A DNA stretch of 64,000 bases, taken from assembly GCF_000182925.2 (NCBI RefSeq), contig NC_026501.1:2418001-2482000 (forward strand), written 5' to 3'. The number at the start of each line of letters is the position of its first letter. Position 1 is the first letter of the stretch. Positions 46,675 through 59,200 of this stretch are shown here, piece after piece. Source of the DNA: Neurospora crassa OR74A (Eukaryota > Ascomycota > Sordariomycetes > Sordariales > Sordariaceae). Below the pieces are notes generated by a model. That model was given only the letters and a program-made list of their open reading frames with translations, ran no database searches and was not told where the DNA came from. Both the position numbers and the translations under genes were made by a program.

Positions 46675-48246
46675 ATGGCCATGAACCTTAGAACTGGGTC
46701 CCGGGCCTTCGGTGGAGCCCTCCGTGTAAGTGCTATGCGGACGCGAGTCAGGTCATCGCATCTTTCTCCGTCTCTCCCTTGCCTTCCCCAGCTTTTCCCC
46801 ATCTCCCGTCTTGGGATGAATTCCACTTTCGGTGTTTCGCAGCACAGGACAGCCTTACTAACATGTGTATCCCCTCTTCTGCAGAATCATGCCCGTGTCT
46901 CGCGACGAGGCTACGCTACCGCCGAACCCGATCTCAAGACAGTGCTCAAGGAGGCCATTCCCGAAAAGCGCGAGCTCTTCAAGAAGGTCAAGGCCCATGG
47001 GAACAAGGTGCTGGGCGAGGTCAAGGTCGAGAACACAATCGGTGGCATGCGTGGCCTCAAGGCCATGATTTGGGAGGGCTCCGTACTCGATGCCAACGAG
47101 GGTATTCGCTTCCATGGCCGCACCATCAAGGACTGCCAGAAGGAGCTTCCCAAGGGCAAGAATGGCACCGAGATGCTGCCCGAGGCCATGTTCTGGCTTC
47201 TCTTGACCGGCAAAGTCCCCTCCACCAACCAGGTCCGCCAGTTCTCGCGGGAGCTCGCCGAGCAGGCTGCCCTGCCCGACTTTGTCAACAAGCTCCTCGA
47301 CGGCTTCCCCAAAGACCTCCACCCCATGACCCAGTTCGCCATTGCTGTCTCGGCCCTCAATCATACCTCCAAATTTGCCAAGGCCTACGAGCAGGGCCTG
47401 AACAAGGCTGACTACTGGGAGCCTACCTTTGATGACTGCATTTCCTTGCTCGGCAAGCTCCCTACCATTGCCGCCAAGATCTACCAGAACTCGTACAAGG
47501 GCGGCGGTGCTCTCCCCGCCGAGGTCGACCTCGAGCAGGATTGGGCTTACAACTTTGCTGCCATGCTGGGCAAGCCCGGTAAAGAGAACGAGAACTTCCA
47601 GGATCTTCTGAGGTTGTACCTTGCCCTTCACGGTGACCACGAGGGCGGCAACGTCTCTGCACACACCACCCACCTAGTCGGCAGTGCTCTGAGCGACCCC
47701 TTCCTCGCCTACAGCGCCGGTCTCCAGGGTCTCGCCGGCCCTCTCCACGGTCTTGCCGCCCAGGAGGTGCTCCGATGGATCCTTCAGATGAAGGAGGCCA
47801 TCCCCTCTTCCTACACGGACGAAGACGTGCGCAGCTACCTCTGGAACACACTCAACTCGGGCCGCGTCGTGCCCGGCTACGGCCACGCTGTGCTCCGCAA
47901 GCCCGATCCCCGTTTCGAGGCCCTTATGGACTACGCGGCCTCCCGCCCTAAGATTGCGGCCGACCCCGTCTTCCAGCTCGTGCTCAAAAATAGCCAGATT
48001 GCTCCCGAGGTTCTCAAGCAGCACGGCAAGACCAAGAACCCCTACCCCAACGTGGACTCGTCCTCGGGCGTCCTGTTCCACCACTACGGCTTCCACGAAA
48101 CCCTCTACTACACCGCCACCTTCGGCGTCTCGCGTGGTCTGGGCCCGCTCGCACAGCTCATCTGGGATAGAGCTCTGGGTCTGCCGATTGAGCGACCCAA
48201 GTCCATCAACCTCGAGGGTATCCTCAAGCAGGTTGAGGGACAGTAA
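46675..48246 (+). CDS. mcsA: Mitochondrial 2-methylcitrate synthase (citrate synthase family)
   Basis: Spliced model: 46675-46725 and 46885-48246, 470 residues. The intron at 46726-46884 (gtaagt...ctgcag) is 159 bp with no in-frame stop, so an unspliced frame would read 523 residues. Splicing joins MAMNLRTGSRAFGGALR to NHARVSRRGYATAEPDLK, a normal short presequence with a cleavage site near RGYAT. The citrate synthase core is complete: HGDHEGGNVSAHTTHLVGS, GPLHGLAAQEVLRW (His305), VPGYGHAVLRKPDPRF (His351) and VDSSSGVLFHHYGF. Stretches such as GIRFHGRTIKDCQKELPKG and TEMLPEAMFWLLLTG match A. nidulans McsA as I remember it, rather than the housekeeping citrate synthase. The enzyme condenses propionyl-CoA with oxaloacetate and also has citrate synthase activity. 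The symbol is the Aspergillus name. Confidence 0.93.
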   Translation: MAMNLRTGSRAFGGALRVSAMRTRVRSSHLSPSLPCLPQLFPISRLGMNSTFGVSQHRTALLTCVSPLLQNHARVSRRGYATAEPDLKTVLKEAIPEKRELFKKVKAHGNKVLGEVKVENTIGGMRGLKAMIWEGSVLDANEGIRFHGRTIKDCQKELPKGKNGTEMLPEAMFWLLLTGKVPSTNQVRQFSRELAEQAALPDFVNKLLDGFPKDLHPMTQFAIAVSALNHTSKFAKAYEQGLNKADYWEPTFDDCISLLGKLPTIAAKIYQNSYKGGGALPAEVDLEQDWAYNFAAMLGKPGKENENFQDLLRLYLALHGDHEGGNVSAHTTHLVGSALSDPFLAYSAGLQGLAGPLHGLAAQEVLRWILQMKEAIPSSYTDEDVRSYLWNTLNSGRVVPGYGHAVLRKPDPRFEALMDYAASRPKIAADPVFQLVLKNSQIAPEVLKQHGKTKNPYPNVDSSSGVLFHHYGFHETLYYTATFGVSRGLGPLAQLIWDRALGLPIERPKSINLEGILKQVEGQ

Positions 48247-49065
48247 ATGCGGGTTAAGATTGAACGAATGATGTGAAGGAACGACCTGGAGTTGGTTGTG
48301 TCGTTGTTAGCGATTACACAGTGTCGCGATGATATTCTTCTGGATCACAGGACAGAAGCGAGCGAGCGAGAACGCCGAATTCACTTGCCTTGTATGTATG
48401 TATTATGACTAGGACGTCGCCTGTTGGTCTTATTCTCGCTTGGGAGAATGAGTCGAGTTGCCGAGGCCGTCCATTTTGTATTGTTCATTCTGTTGGTTCA
48501 GATATTTGCAAACACTTTCTAATTCCTTCTCCCTTCCATGATCTCACGATCACATTTATTATGGTGTTTTGGCCTTGAACTCGACTGCTTCCCTTTGGCA
48601 GACGCGTCTGTCCGACTCGCGCTTCGGAAGATGACATCCCGTTTACGGTCACATCTCAAGTGCGATTGACTGGCTGATCTGACTGAATCGATCAGAAGGC
48701 TTGGTGGAACTGCAAAGAAAAAAAGAAAAAAAAGGTCGTGGTTATTTTTGGAATCAATATCCAACTGTAAGAGATACGGCACGGTCATTGGTCTCCCGTG
48801 TTTTGGAATCGGGTTAGCGATGACATTAGAGTGGTATATATTGCATTCGCTACCTTGGCTCCGTGTAATGTATTTTGTCCAGACTAAAAACAAATCCAAG
48901 TTACCAGTGTATGGTTCGCGATTGCATGGTGCACCTGAAATGCTATCTGAAGTAATGAGTCTATTTGATTACCTACCTTCCCTACTGTGAGAGTTGAGCG
49001 TAATAGTCATGTTCGCACCTCCATGCTAAATAGGTACCTTTACGGAAAGCTCTAGACGTGTACCC

Positions 49066-49148
49066 GTTGGGGAGGGGAGCAGAGTTGGGGAAACGAAAGA
49101 GGGGGTCAGGTTTCCTGTTGTTTCCCCAACTCTGCTCCCCTCCCCAAC
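49066..49148. repeat. Perfect 29-bp inverted repeat with 25-nt loop (hairpin)
   Basis: The left arm 49066-49094 (starting gttggggaggggagcag) is exactly complementary to the right arm 49120-49148. The 25-nt loop is 49095-49119. The arms are G-rich on one side and C-rich on the other. It is in non-coding DNA 0.8 kb downstream of the methylcitrate synthase stop. It could be a small-RNA (milRNA-like) precursor or a palindromic insertion; there is no coding sequence or target-site duplication that I can identify. Confidence 0.9.
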
Positions 49149-50590
49149 AGGTATCCTTTGTCTCACAATGCAACGTCGAAGCTTCTATGTACACTACAGA
49201 TCCCCCGCACCCCTCACACCCTCCAGGTCTCGGCCAAAGCGTCCCGGATCATCGAATGATCAACGTGGTATTGCGCTTGTCTGTAGTGTACGACCAATGA
49301 CACGAGTGAGACTGAGCCAGGGTTGAGGAAACCATGGGTTTCACTCGATGGTTATGCGCCAGTGATCATCGTTGTACCTATGTATGTAGCACGGTAATTT
49401 TTAAGTCGTTTTAATCCAGGGGTAACTGTGAGAAGCTGAACTTGGATGGGATTGTCGAGATGATGGAAAGATAATAGCTTTGGCGGGAAAGAGTGAGGAA
49501 GCTGTTGTTTTGGGGTCATTAGAAAAGGGGGGGGGGGGAGAGTTGGAAGTGAACATAAGGTTTGAGCAAGAAAAGACGTGGGCATTTGCTACGAAGCGTT
49601 GTGCCTAGACTCCTGGAGATAGTTGGAATGTAGGTATGTAAGCATCTATTTTTAATCATGAGTAGAATAACAGTAGTGAAAGGTAGAAACTACTTACCCC
49701 TTGCAACTGTAACAACCAGCCGGAGGTACTTCTTTCTTTTTTTCCTTTTTATTTCCTTCTTTTTCCGTCCTGGTTCTCAAATCGTTGATATGTGGTTCGT
49801 GGTTATGGCTGTGCTCAGCTTTAACTTGTGAGCATTGGATCGCAATTCAATAGTCGCTTCCTTAAAAATACCAGAAGAAAACGCTTAGCGTAGCTTTTCC
49901 GACCTCACCCATACCTTGGCCTTAGTTCGGAGCTGATCCGCTTCTTTGCGTCTTGGTCAAATACTTACCTTGATTGGAAGCATACGGGAATCAAGTGGAA
50001 ATCAGATCGAGAAGAAATATAACCACAGTCATTGCTCATTAGCTTTCCAATCTGCATAATTTGCAGACTCTTTCTGGCAGACCAATCATTACCCATGTGT
50101 CAGATAGCTGCGCGGGTTTGTAGGTAGTCTGTTATTTGTTTTTATTATAGTCTCCTTCAAGCTTTGGAGACTTTTACTCTCCAGTGAGGGTTCATCCATC
50201 AGTAGCCAGTGGGCGCGCAAGCCACCATCCCACCCTAACCCGTTTGCCAGTTCCAATCTATGTGTAGCTATTTTTGTCTCCCTCCTACAGCAGTATAGTC
50301 CCAGGTACTTTCAAAAAAGTAGCATCAACGGGATAGCTGCAAGCCTTTCGGGCACCTGCAACCCGGAAAAGGCTTCTCAGGCATCACACAGCAGAGTATG
50401 GAGGTCACATATTCCCCATGTTCCAAGAATCAGCATAATAAGCAGCCAAGAAAGAGCGGAAGTGGCTGAGGCGTAAAAGTGTAAAGTGCAAAACTCCTGC
50501 AACCGAAATGCAGGGCTCAGGCGCATGGAAGAACCACGGCCATGACCCCGAGGAGGAGTATGCGATTGCGGGATGTGCTGTTACGATGTT

Positions 50591-50592
<2 letters not shown>

Positions 50593-50632
<40 letters not shown>
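50593..50632. repeat. Poly-T homopolymer run (40 T)
   Basis: An uninterrupted run of 40 thymines followed by ctttttt, in non-coding DNA. On the minus strand this is a poly-A tract, but no retroelement body lies upstream of it on that strand that I can recognise. Confidence 0.9.
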
Positions 50633-52347
50633 CTTTTTTGGGTATGATGTTCCCAGTGGATGCACCGGCGTTAGAACCGGCCTGTATACTACCTCTAGCG
50701 AAGTCAGAGATGAGGTGAAGTGTTGAGATTCTACACCTCTCCTATCGTTGCCCCGAGTGAAGCCAAGAGAATACACACAACGAAGGACCTTGGTATAACG
50801 CCTTCAAACTCCAAGCCACGACGTTCTGGAGCCCCCGGGGGGTTCGTCCGGAGAATAGTAAGTATTCTACTATAGCGGCCATATTGTTGCCTATTATGTA
50901 AACGGGCTTAGGAACGGAATACTTTCCAAGGTAGCACAGAGAGACGGCGTTGAAGCTTCTTAAAGGACTTGTGTTGGTCTGGTCGTTGCCATTGGCCAAT
51001 GGTGCCATTTCAAGGTGCGTATCACGTAAGTGTTCAGATTGCTGTATCGTCCGGCACATATGGCCACAAGAGGTCGACAACAGTAGGACTAAGGAACTGT
51101 GAAGTGTAACGAAAAGCCTAGATACTATCTGTCAGCCGAAACAAAGGGAGCAACCCGGCTGACATGCCTGGCGAACGCAGCACACCGATATATTCAGTAT
51201 AGTTCTTGACCAGTGGCAGATAAAGTGCAGTTTTCAACGAAAGTAAAAATAGCATCAATATCGAGAGTCAGTTGACTTGGAAAAGTGTTGATGAACATGC
51301 CGAAATACCCTTTAATTCCCCTTGTCCCTACCTGAAAATAGTCGCAGGTCTCTACATTCGAGCTATTCGATAGCCGCAGACTTCGTAGAGAACACCCTGG
51401 GAACGGCACGCAGGTGTCACGCTGCGACGGGGTGTGTTACATCCTTCCGGAATGCTATTGACATAGAGGTTGTTCCCCAGCGACCGGATCTGGTATTCAC
51501 GATGCCAGGTTACATCGGCCCTCGTGAACCACACAAAGAACCATGATCAAACGATATGGTCTCGATCAAAGATGGGAGAGCTGGGCGTTGCAGCTACTGA
51601 GCAAGGCTGGGATCGGGGAAGCGTAGATAGGGAATCACGGTCCCCGCATACCTCAAAACTTGAGACTAAAGTACCGACGGGATATTGTGAGGAAGTAAAG
51701 ACCAGTAGCCTTCGTATCAGCACGGCCAAAGCTTGGTACGACATCCCGACGAGGTGACCCTTCAAAAGGCAGACGTCCCGCTTTAATATGCGCTTCATTT
51801 AACCTCACTTCATCCGCAAATTCGTTGCAGCGACCCATGAGTCTTGTCAACCTCAGATATCGGTTCTAGCGCGGTTCTTTTTGGCTCTGGACGGGAGAAC
51901 CAAAACAATCATCAATATTGGCAGTCAAGGGTTGAGATTTCTTTGAGGCTGGGACCGAGTCAGCGTTGAAGGAAACTTAAGCAACTTGGTACCGGTGCGA
52001 ATAGTCGAAAGGTCATGCGTCCTTGGCGACAGGTTAGCATCACCACAGTGGCCAAATCAGGAATGCCATGTATGGTGCTTTTCAAGAGCTTCTGTCTCCG
52101 GAAGCTGATCGCGAGGAGGAGAAGGAAGAAGTCAGCAGAGAACACCAAAGAGGAAGAGACCGGCTCACCTCCGGCATGAGTATAAAGGGCGGCGGTATCC
52201 CACGACAAAATGGACTTGATTTTCTGCATCACAGCAGCCTTCTCCAGCCTTCTCCAGCCATCTAAAACCACAAAGCCCTCAAATTCCTCCTGATCTCAAG
52301 CGACCAATTTGATCCCTTTCAGCGATCGTCTTTGACAATCAGCCAAA

Positions 52348-53203
52348 ATGCGTTTCTCTGTCGCCTACCTCCTTCCCGCTCTCGCTGTCGCCAAACCTTT
52401 GGGTGTTGTCCAGCCCTCTCCCGATGGCTGGGCTGATGCTCCGGATCCCAAGCAGATTCAGATCGCCAGCGCCACCTTCTCCGGCAACGGGTGCCCGCAA
52501 GGCACCGTGTCCACCAGCATCTCTCCGGACAAGACGGTACGTTGTAACAACGGCACCCGTGCAGTGTAGAATAGCACGGTGTGGTTGACCTTCCTGTTCT
52601 GGAAGGCTACCAAGTATGTAAATCGAGTCTGGCGACCGATACTGATTGGAATAAAAATCCAAGGTCATCACCTTTGGCTTCGATAGATTCCAGGTCTACA
52701 TCGGCAAAGGATACAACCCGACAGAGAGGACCAAGAACTGCCAGCTTCACCTGAACCTCAAAGTATGTCATCCAACACTTTGACTATGTCTGATACGCGA
52801 CAGACCGAGTTGAGGAACTAATGATACGCAGTATCCCGGTGGCTTCCAGTTCTCGGTACTCGAGAGCACGTACCACGGCTACGCTTTCCTCGAGCCCGGC
52901 GTGACCGGCACCTTCTTCAGCACCTACTACTTTAGCCAGGCGCCTTCAGACACTACCACCACCCAGACCACCATCAGTGGTGGCGGCATCTGGGCCGAGG
53001 GCCAGGTGTACACCAAGACCGACAAGGTCCCGACTGCCAGCTACATCTACTCGCCATGTGGCTCCAACGGTATCCTCAACGTCAACAACCGCATCGCGCT
53101 AACCAGCTCTAACTCCAGCGCTGTTGGCGAAATCACCGATGACGATGCCACCGTCGCTTTCACTCAGCAGATCAACCTTGCCTGGAAGCCCTGCACCAAG
53201 TAA
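52348..53203 (+). CDS. Secreted DUF4360-type protein
   Basis: Spliced model: 52348-52536, 52664-52762 and 52832-53203, 219 residues, with introns at 52537-52663 and 52763-52831. The N-terminus is a short signal peptide (MRFSVAYLLPALAVAKPLG). The mature part has features of the DUF4360 family of small fungal secreted proteins: FSGNGCPQGTVSTSISPDKT, ITFGFDRFQVYIGKG, NCQLHLNLKYPGGFQFSV, and an ESTYHGYAFLEPGVTG stretch followed by beta-rich, Thr/Ser-rich sequence. Cysteines in CPQG, NCQL, SPCGSN and the penultimate KPCTK could form two disulphides. The biochemical function of the family is unknown to me. The gene is isolated by 4.1 kb of apparently empty DNA on the left and 7.3 kb on the right. 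Both introns are phase 0, and reading through intron 1 would meet a stop. Confidence 0.88.
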
Positions 53204-56200
53204 AGAACCCAAAGTGGCACGATTTCGGGATTCTCGTCCTTGGAAGTTCAGCTTGGGAGGAGGAGGCGGTGGTCGGAGTGGTTAGGTGGAGGTAGTGGCT
53301 TCATCTGGAGCAGGATTGGAGATGGGCGATAGTTGCCGGCATACAGTCCAGGCACACAACAGCCAGATGATGTCGAGTTTCCAGTGATAGTGAGGACTGG
53401 AAGAACAAGGTAGCCATTTGTACTTGGACGAATCTTTGGCTTTGCGTGGACTGGGGCCTTTTCTTTCCCTGTTCTTCCTTGTTGTTCCTTTTCATGTTTT
53501 CTTTTTCTTCATTTTTCTTCTTCGCATTTGGCATCCAAGTTCTTGTGCCTCCTAGAGGAACTGAAGTCAGCCAAGCCTTCAACAATACTTTGACTCGGTC
53601 GTTTTGGTGACTGAGTGCATCCTGCCTTTGGCGCTCTGGGCGAGCGGAGAACAGTCGTCTCGTCAGCGGCGGTGGTTGAGTGACATGATGATGTCTTGGG
53701 TGAAAGACATGAAAGAGCAAATCGACGTTTGGGCGTCACCTCGGGTCCTTTGTGACGTTGAAATAAAGTCCTGTGTTCCCCGTTGAGTTTCAAGGTTGCG
53801 TTTCAAACGATGGAAGGTGGTGCGAGACGTCAGAACGTTGTTTGGGTGCGCCGCCCAGTGATTGTCACCGGGCCGCTGTCATCTAGGTGGGGCTGCACTG
53901 CCGATTGCCCGCTGGCAGGCGCCACCTGCAGTGAGAGCAGCACAGGAAGCGGCGAGGTCACTTCGGCATTCGGACTTGGGTGCCAGATGCCCGAGCTGCG
54001 GGCCTGCAGATCATCCCCAACTCCCCCATCACCTCAACGACCAATTCTCTTCTTCTCGCCACTTCCACATAAACAGTTCCACCCCCAATTTCGACTCCCA
54101 CGTCGACGCCAAATTGCAGAGCGCCGCCGACCCGAAATTATGGTTCAGCCGTGTACGGTAGCCGGGCGCCTCTGATCGACTCTGCCTCGGGTCCACGGGA
54201 TTTTCTTCGCGCACATTACCGACGAGCACCTACATATACACTTCCGATGGGCATTTGGTTGGCATTCGACGGCTCGTCACGGCCTTCAATGCACCTTGGT
54301 AATTGCACCGTTCGATATTTCAAATGGGATATCCTACCCAGATAGCTGGGAACCAGCTGACTCGGTCAAATTCCGGTCCCAGAGTAGCACGTGGCTTGAC
54401 AAACAAACCAGACCTGGTACCTGGTAATATTGATACCCAGCTCAGCTTTTGACAGAGACACGGCCTGCGCCCGCTTTTATCACACTCCTTGTTGCTGAAC
54501 AGCCCACTCAGGAAGGAAAAAGGAATGCAAGACATTTGAAAACCATGCCCGTTGGACGACGGGCGAGCCCACCGTCTCTAGCCACCCTCCCGAGACATCA
54601 ACAGCATGGTTTCCGTCACACCCTACTGGTTTCAACCCGCTCGATCATGCAGGCCCCGTCTTTCCGCAACAGCCTGAACTCAGCAACGGCTGGGATGGAT
54701 CGCTAGGACCACTTCCGGTCTGTCCTTGGATCATGCTTGACTGCCTCCAGTGTACATACGTCATGGCTGCCCCATGTCCCCATGTCCCAGCTGGCCGGAC
54801 GATCACTTCTCAACCACTGTTCTCGACTGTGCTCGCTGCTGCTCAAGCTCCAGCGGTCCATTGAACGACCCTCACGGGCACTTTAACGCGTCGAAACCGT
54901 CATCCTAGCCAGCGCTCCCTCGAAGGCTTCTCCGCGGTGGGTTTAGAAACAGGAATTCAACGTCCCAATGCGCTCGAACCTAAACCATGTGCGTTGCGCA
55001 TAAACCGTTTTGTGCCACCAGGGGTACCGTATCTGACCGACTTGCGAGGCCAATTTTGCCGAAGAGGAATTCGACTCACCGACGAAATTGCGCCCTTTGC
55101 TGATTGTCCTTACGCCCATGAGGCGGCTACGATCTTCGTCGAGGTCACCTCACTTTACATGCGTGCCTGAGACTTACAACCCGCATTGTCGAAACAAACA
55201 GGAGCGCCCCCGCGTTTTCAGTTCTTTCTTCTTCCTTATCCCGCGCTGCTGGGTCATGACCCTGGACTTGGTTGCATACCCAGCCGGAGCGTACCCAATC
55301 TGGCGTTTCTAGGCGCAACTGTTCCTTGTTGATACAGGAAGCATCAGAACGTTGGGCGGCGATCATGACAAGGCCATCCAATTGCCGTTAACTGCTCTGT
55401 TATCCCGGCCCTTCAGAGGCTGCAAACGGGAGTGTGATATGTGATATGGCTGTCTCTGCCTTAGCCATTACAATTGTGGCGGGCTCGGGAGTGTAGACAT
55501 CCGGAATTTGATGCCGGGGTCTTGGGTTACCACTGCCAAAACCAAAATGATCGCACAAAATGCCTCCCAACGTCTTTTTCCACAGCTCCTCGCCGACATT
55601 AGCACCGGAATATCTGAACCGTGCAAATCAAGGAATCTGGCTCAGTTGGTGGTAACGGGGCTGTTACATCCCATTTGTTACCGAGACGTTACCAGCGACG
55701 AAATCCACAGTGACATTATTTGCGAGTCATATAGGCAGTGAACATTGGCGAGTGTCCAACACAGCTGCAACGCATTGTTAGAGGTGCTATGGCAGCGCTT
55801 GTGAGCAAGGGAAGAACGCCTTCAACCACATCAGGTAGGAAAGTCCGAACAGCCTGAATCTAAGCCCTCGCTAGGTAGGTACACATCTACAACGTTTTAC
55901 AACTTACACTTTGGTTGCAACCCCCCACCACTCCCCCCCTTTTCTTTTCTTTCCCAGACAACATGATCGGTGTACGTATTTTCGTTGGCTTTGATAAGCG
56001 CAACAATGAGTATTCTTGTGCATCAGAGCCATGCCTTCTATCAGTTATATCATATTTGTTGCTCTCGGTCCGGAGATGGTCTTCTTCGCTTTCATTCTCG
56101 TCGTTTTTCGGGTGGTGCTTGTCTGACTGGTTGACACACAACAGAGGATGTGTGCTAGGGTTCGTGATTGGGTTGAGGTCGAAGCCAAGCCAGTTGGCGC

Positions 56201-59200
56201 CCTGGAAATACACCAAGGTACCTAAGCGATCTTGAAGTAAATAGCTGCTCAGTCCTCCAGGCGTTACACCCTTGTACCTACGTACCCTCCCACCTAATCC
56301 TCTTACAGTGTGAGAGTAAGCACTGTCTTTCTTTGGGGAAGACCTGACAAGCAAAGACCTGATCCGAAGTTCCTTTTCCCGATCTCTGGAACTATAGCTT
56401 TTTGTCATGGATCGTGACAGCAGTTTTTCTTTTGTCATGAACCATTTGCGTTTCTTTTTCTTACCCTTCCTAACTTCGCAAAAATGCCCGGGCCTGGCCT
56501 GACTGGCAAGCCCAGTGTCCACTTTGACACCACATCGTGTTCGCAACTTCGACTACAACCATGCTCATGCGTTCTGAAGTAGGGCTGATGAAGTTTGTTG
56601 TGGAGAGAGACAATAACTGGATTGTGGATATGATGGAGACCGCCAAGTACAAGAACGGGTATTGTTCCCGCTTCATTTTTTTCACCCGTTTATTTTGATA
56701 GCTTCAGTCACATGAACATCATATCAACTGCATAAACGAGTCGATCCGCCCCGTCTCAGGAACGGTTCGAAGTTTCCAAGGTTCCAACAACCAAAAAGTG
56801 CCAGTCCAGTCGAATCCAGTCCAGCCACATCTTATCCTGTCAGATTCTGCACACGCTTAGGGTTCTATTAGGAATTATGTGCGACTACATTCAAGTAAGT
56901 CACATCCTCTGTTCATCTGCCGACTCATAACAATAACCTAACACAACATGACATGGCCAGAGAGAATATGCCTGCCGGCACATGCGCTGGATAGCGTCCC
57001 ACTGGTGTCGTGAGTACACTATCACCCACAAGAGGTGTAAACCGAACGTAGCTCACTTTGAGCAGAAGTGAGTTGTCCTTCCAAAGGATCATAACTACGA
57101 CACCCAAACACTAACAGCCTTTTCTCTAGAGATGTCGATTGTGGGGAGTGTAAAAGCAGGCAAAGGGGAGCAGTCCCATGGGAACATATGATTCGACGCG
57201 ACAAGAGCCAGGTGTATTAAACAACAACCGCCGAAACAACGACGACACCACGATCACCTTCACAAAGGGAATGACTTTATGACCAACCAATCTTCACAAA
57301 CTCTCCCCGGCTCTTCTCTTACAACAACTCTTCAAAAGACAACAATCATAACCACACGGTTAGCCAGGGGTCATTCATTTTAATTCACCGGCATTGTCGA
57401 CTTCGACGTCGACACACTTGCTCAAAAACTACTGGGGCGGCTTTTTGTTACTGATTCGATATCATTCATGTTTCTGGGAGGAATCAAAAATGCTTTCAGC
57501 ACTTCATTTTCGCTTGGATTGGGGCTCAGCGCGGCGGCGGCAAACTCGTCGTAGTACTTCGCAGTTTTGCGAATATTCTGTTCTTGGTTCTGGGAGGAAA
57601 AACTCTTTTTCTTGTTCTTTTTCTTTTGTTCTTCAGGGACGGCCATCTGTTATCGTCATAATACCCCTTTTCATTTTTTTCCAGTTTTTGTCTGATTTTG
57701 GTCTTTGTGTCTGTTATTTATGAGCTCTTGTGCAGCTCCGCTTTGGGCTGGTTATCTGATTTCTTCTGTTTGGTCGATTTTCGAAAGCATTGCACGTGGG
57801 TTGCAGGCTGCATCCCATTTCAAATATTTTGAGGCAAGCAGGCGCGGAATTCTTATCATTGATAGTGGGTTATATGAGTGTGTTTTTGAATACCAGCATT
57901 TTTAACCCCCAAATGGGGTTCAGATCCTTTAAGGTCTAGGCATACATGTTGACCGTTCGTCCTGACATTTTCAGTATACTGATGGACGTGTGCTGAAACT
58001 TCATCTTTCTTTCCCATACAACGAATGTCAAGACCACAAATCCTCACCGTAATTGACCATCTAGCTTCGTTTACTCATGATCATTTGCGCCCAGTCGCCC
58101 AAACAGTCGGGTTCCATTACATGCATATGTCTGAGACTTCACGGGCATTTACAGGACCCGTTCTAAATCCGAGAAACCAAAGGTTCAAAAATTGAATCGT
58201 ACCAAGGACGAGTCGCAAAATGTATCCGAAAATGTCCGAACACCGACTTACCGACTGACCAACTGACTGGAGTACCAACCGATTTCCCAAACATTCTGGC
58301 CTCAACACGGCTAGCCGACGACTCAGCCTCTCGGTACAGTACAGTACAGTCCAGGTCTCATTGAGTACTAGGGTTGTCTTGTAGACAGGGCAAATGAGAC
58401 AAGACGGAGGAGACGCCGCTTCTATCACAGTGTCTCCCCAGCCTAGGTCTAGGTGCGTACGAAGAGCAATTGTTGGGTGGAACAGCCAGCCAGTTGGGTC
58501 TAGTCTTTTAGCGTCCTTTGACCGAAAAAAAGGTCCCAAGACTAACCTGGAGCCAACACAGTCTCATTTACCAAGTCCCCTTGTCCCTGCTCGTCTCTAA
58601 CATATTTCGTGAACCAGTGCATGTAGCGTGGTAGTACATGACCGTTGTTGATAACCGAACATTGATCAACAGTTCAAGCGTGGAAAGCGCGTGGACCTTA
58701 TCGGTCATTGCCCACCTGGGAGCTGGGATGATTCTTTATTCCAACCCAGTCAAAGTTGCCGTTCATAATCTCCATCTTTTTTTCCTCTGAAGGGCTCGCT
58801 TGGAAGAACAACAGCTTGACGTGTTGAACCATGTCGCGAACCAAGCTAGAGGCCTGGTTCTAGATGGGATCGACTATGATGCTCGGGTACCTGTTCCCTT
58901 ACATTCTTACTTTCCCAACCTTCCCTGCCCAGTCACCCGCATCCCTCAACTATGTTTCTTTGCACCGCTAGCGCTCATGGAAGATGGATGGTGAACAGCG
59001 GACAGCTTGGCTCAGTGTTTGGCGTTCGACGGTTGGATGCGCTTATGAAGCGGCCATCGAACTGAAATGAGACGATATGATAGTTAGCCCATGTACCTAC
59101 CTGCATCTGCGTAGGAGGTACCTCCGGTAGGAGCTCAGTTTAGGTACGTTGTCGAAGTGAGAATGGTTACCGTACCCGTGATGAAGGGAGCCCCCCTTTT

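Larger units (their letters stand above)
48247..52347. other. Gene-poor interval (4.1 kb)
   Basis: Apart from the 3' flank of the methylcitrate synthase gene, it contains the perfect hairpin at 49066-49148, a 40-T run at 50593-50632, the palindrome CCATTGGCCAATGG at 50989-51002, and at its right end the promoter of the secreted-protein gene. Open frames up to about 126 codons show no domain. Confidence 0.5.

Noticed and set aside
55887-56546. 219-codon minus-strand open frame
   Set aside because: The Lys/Arg/Ser-rich translation has no conserved motif and no supporting start context or neighbours.
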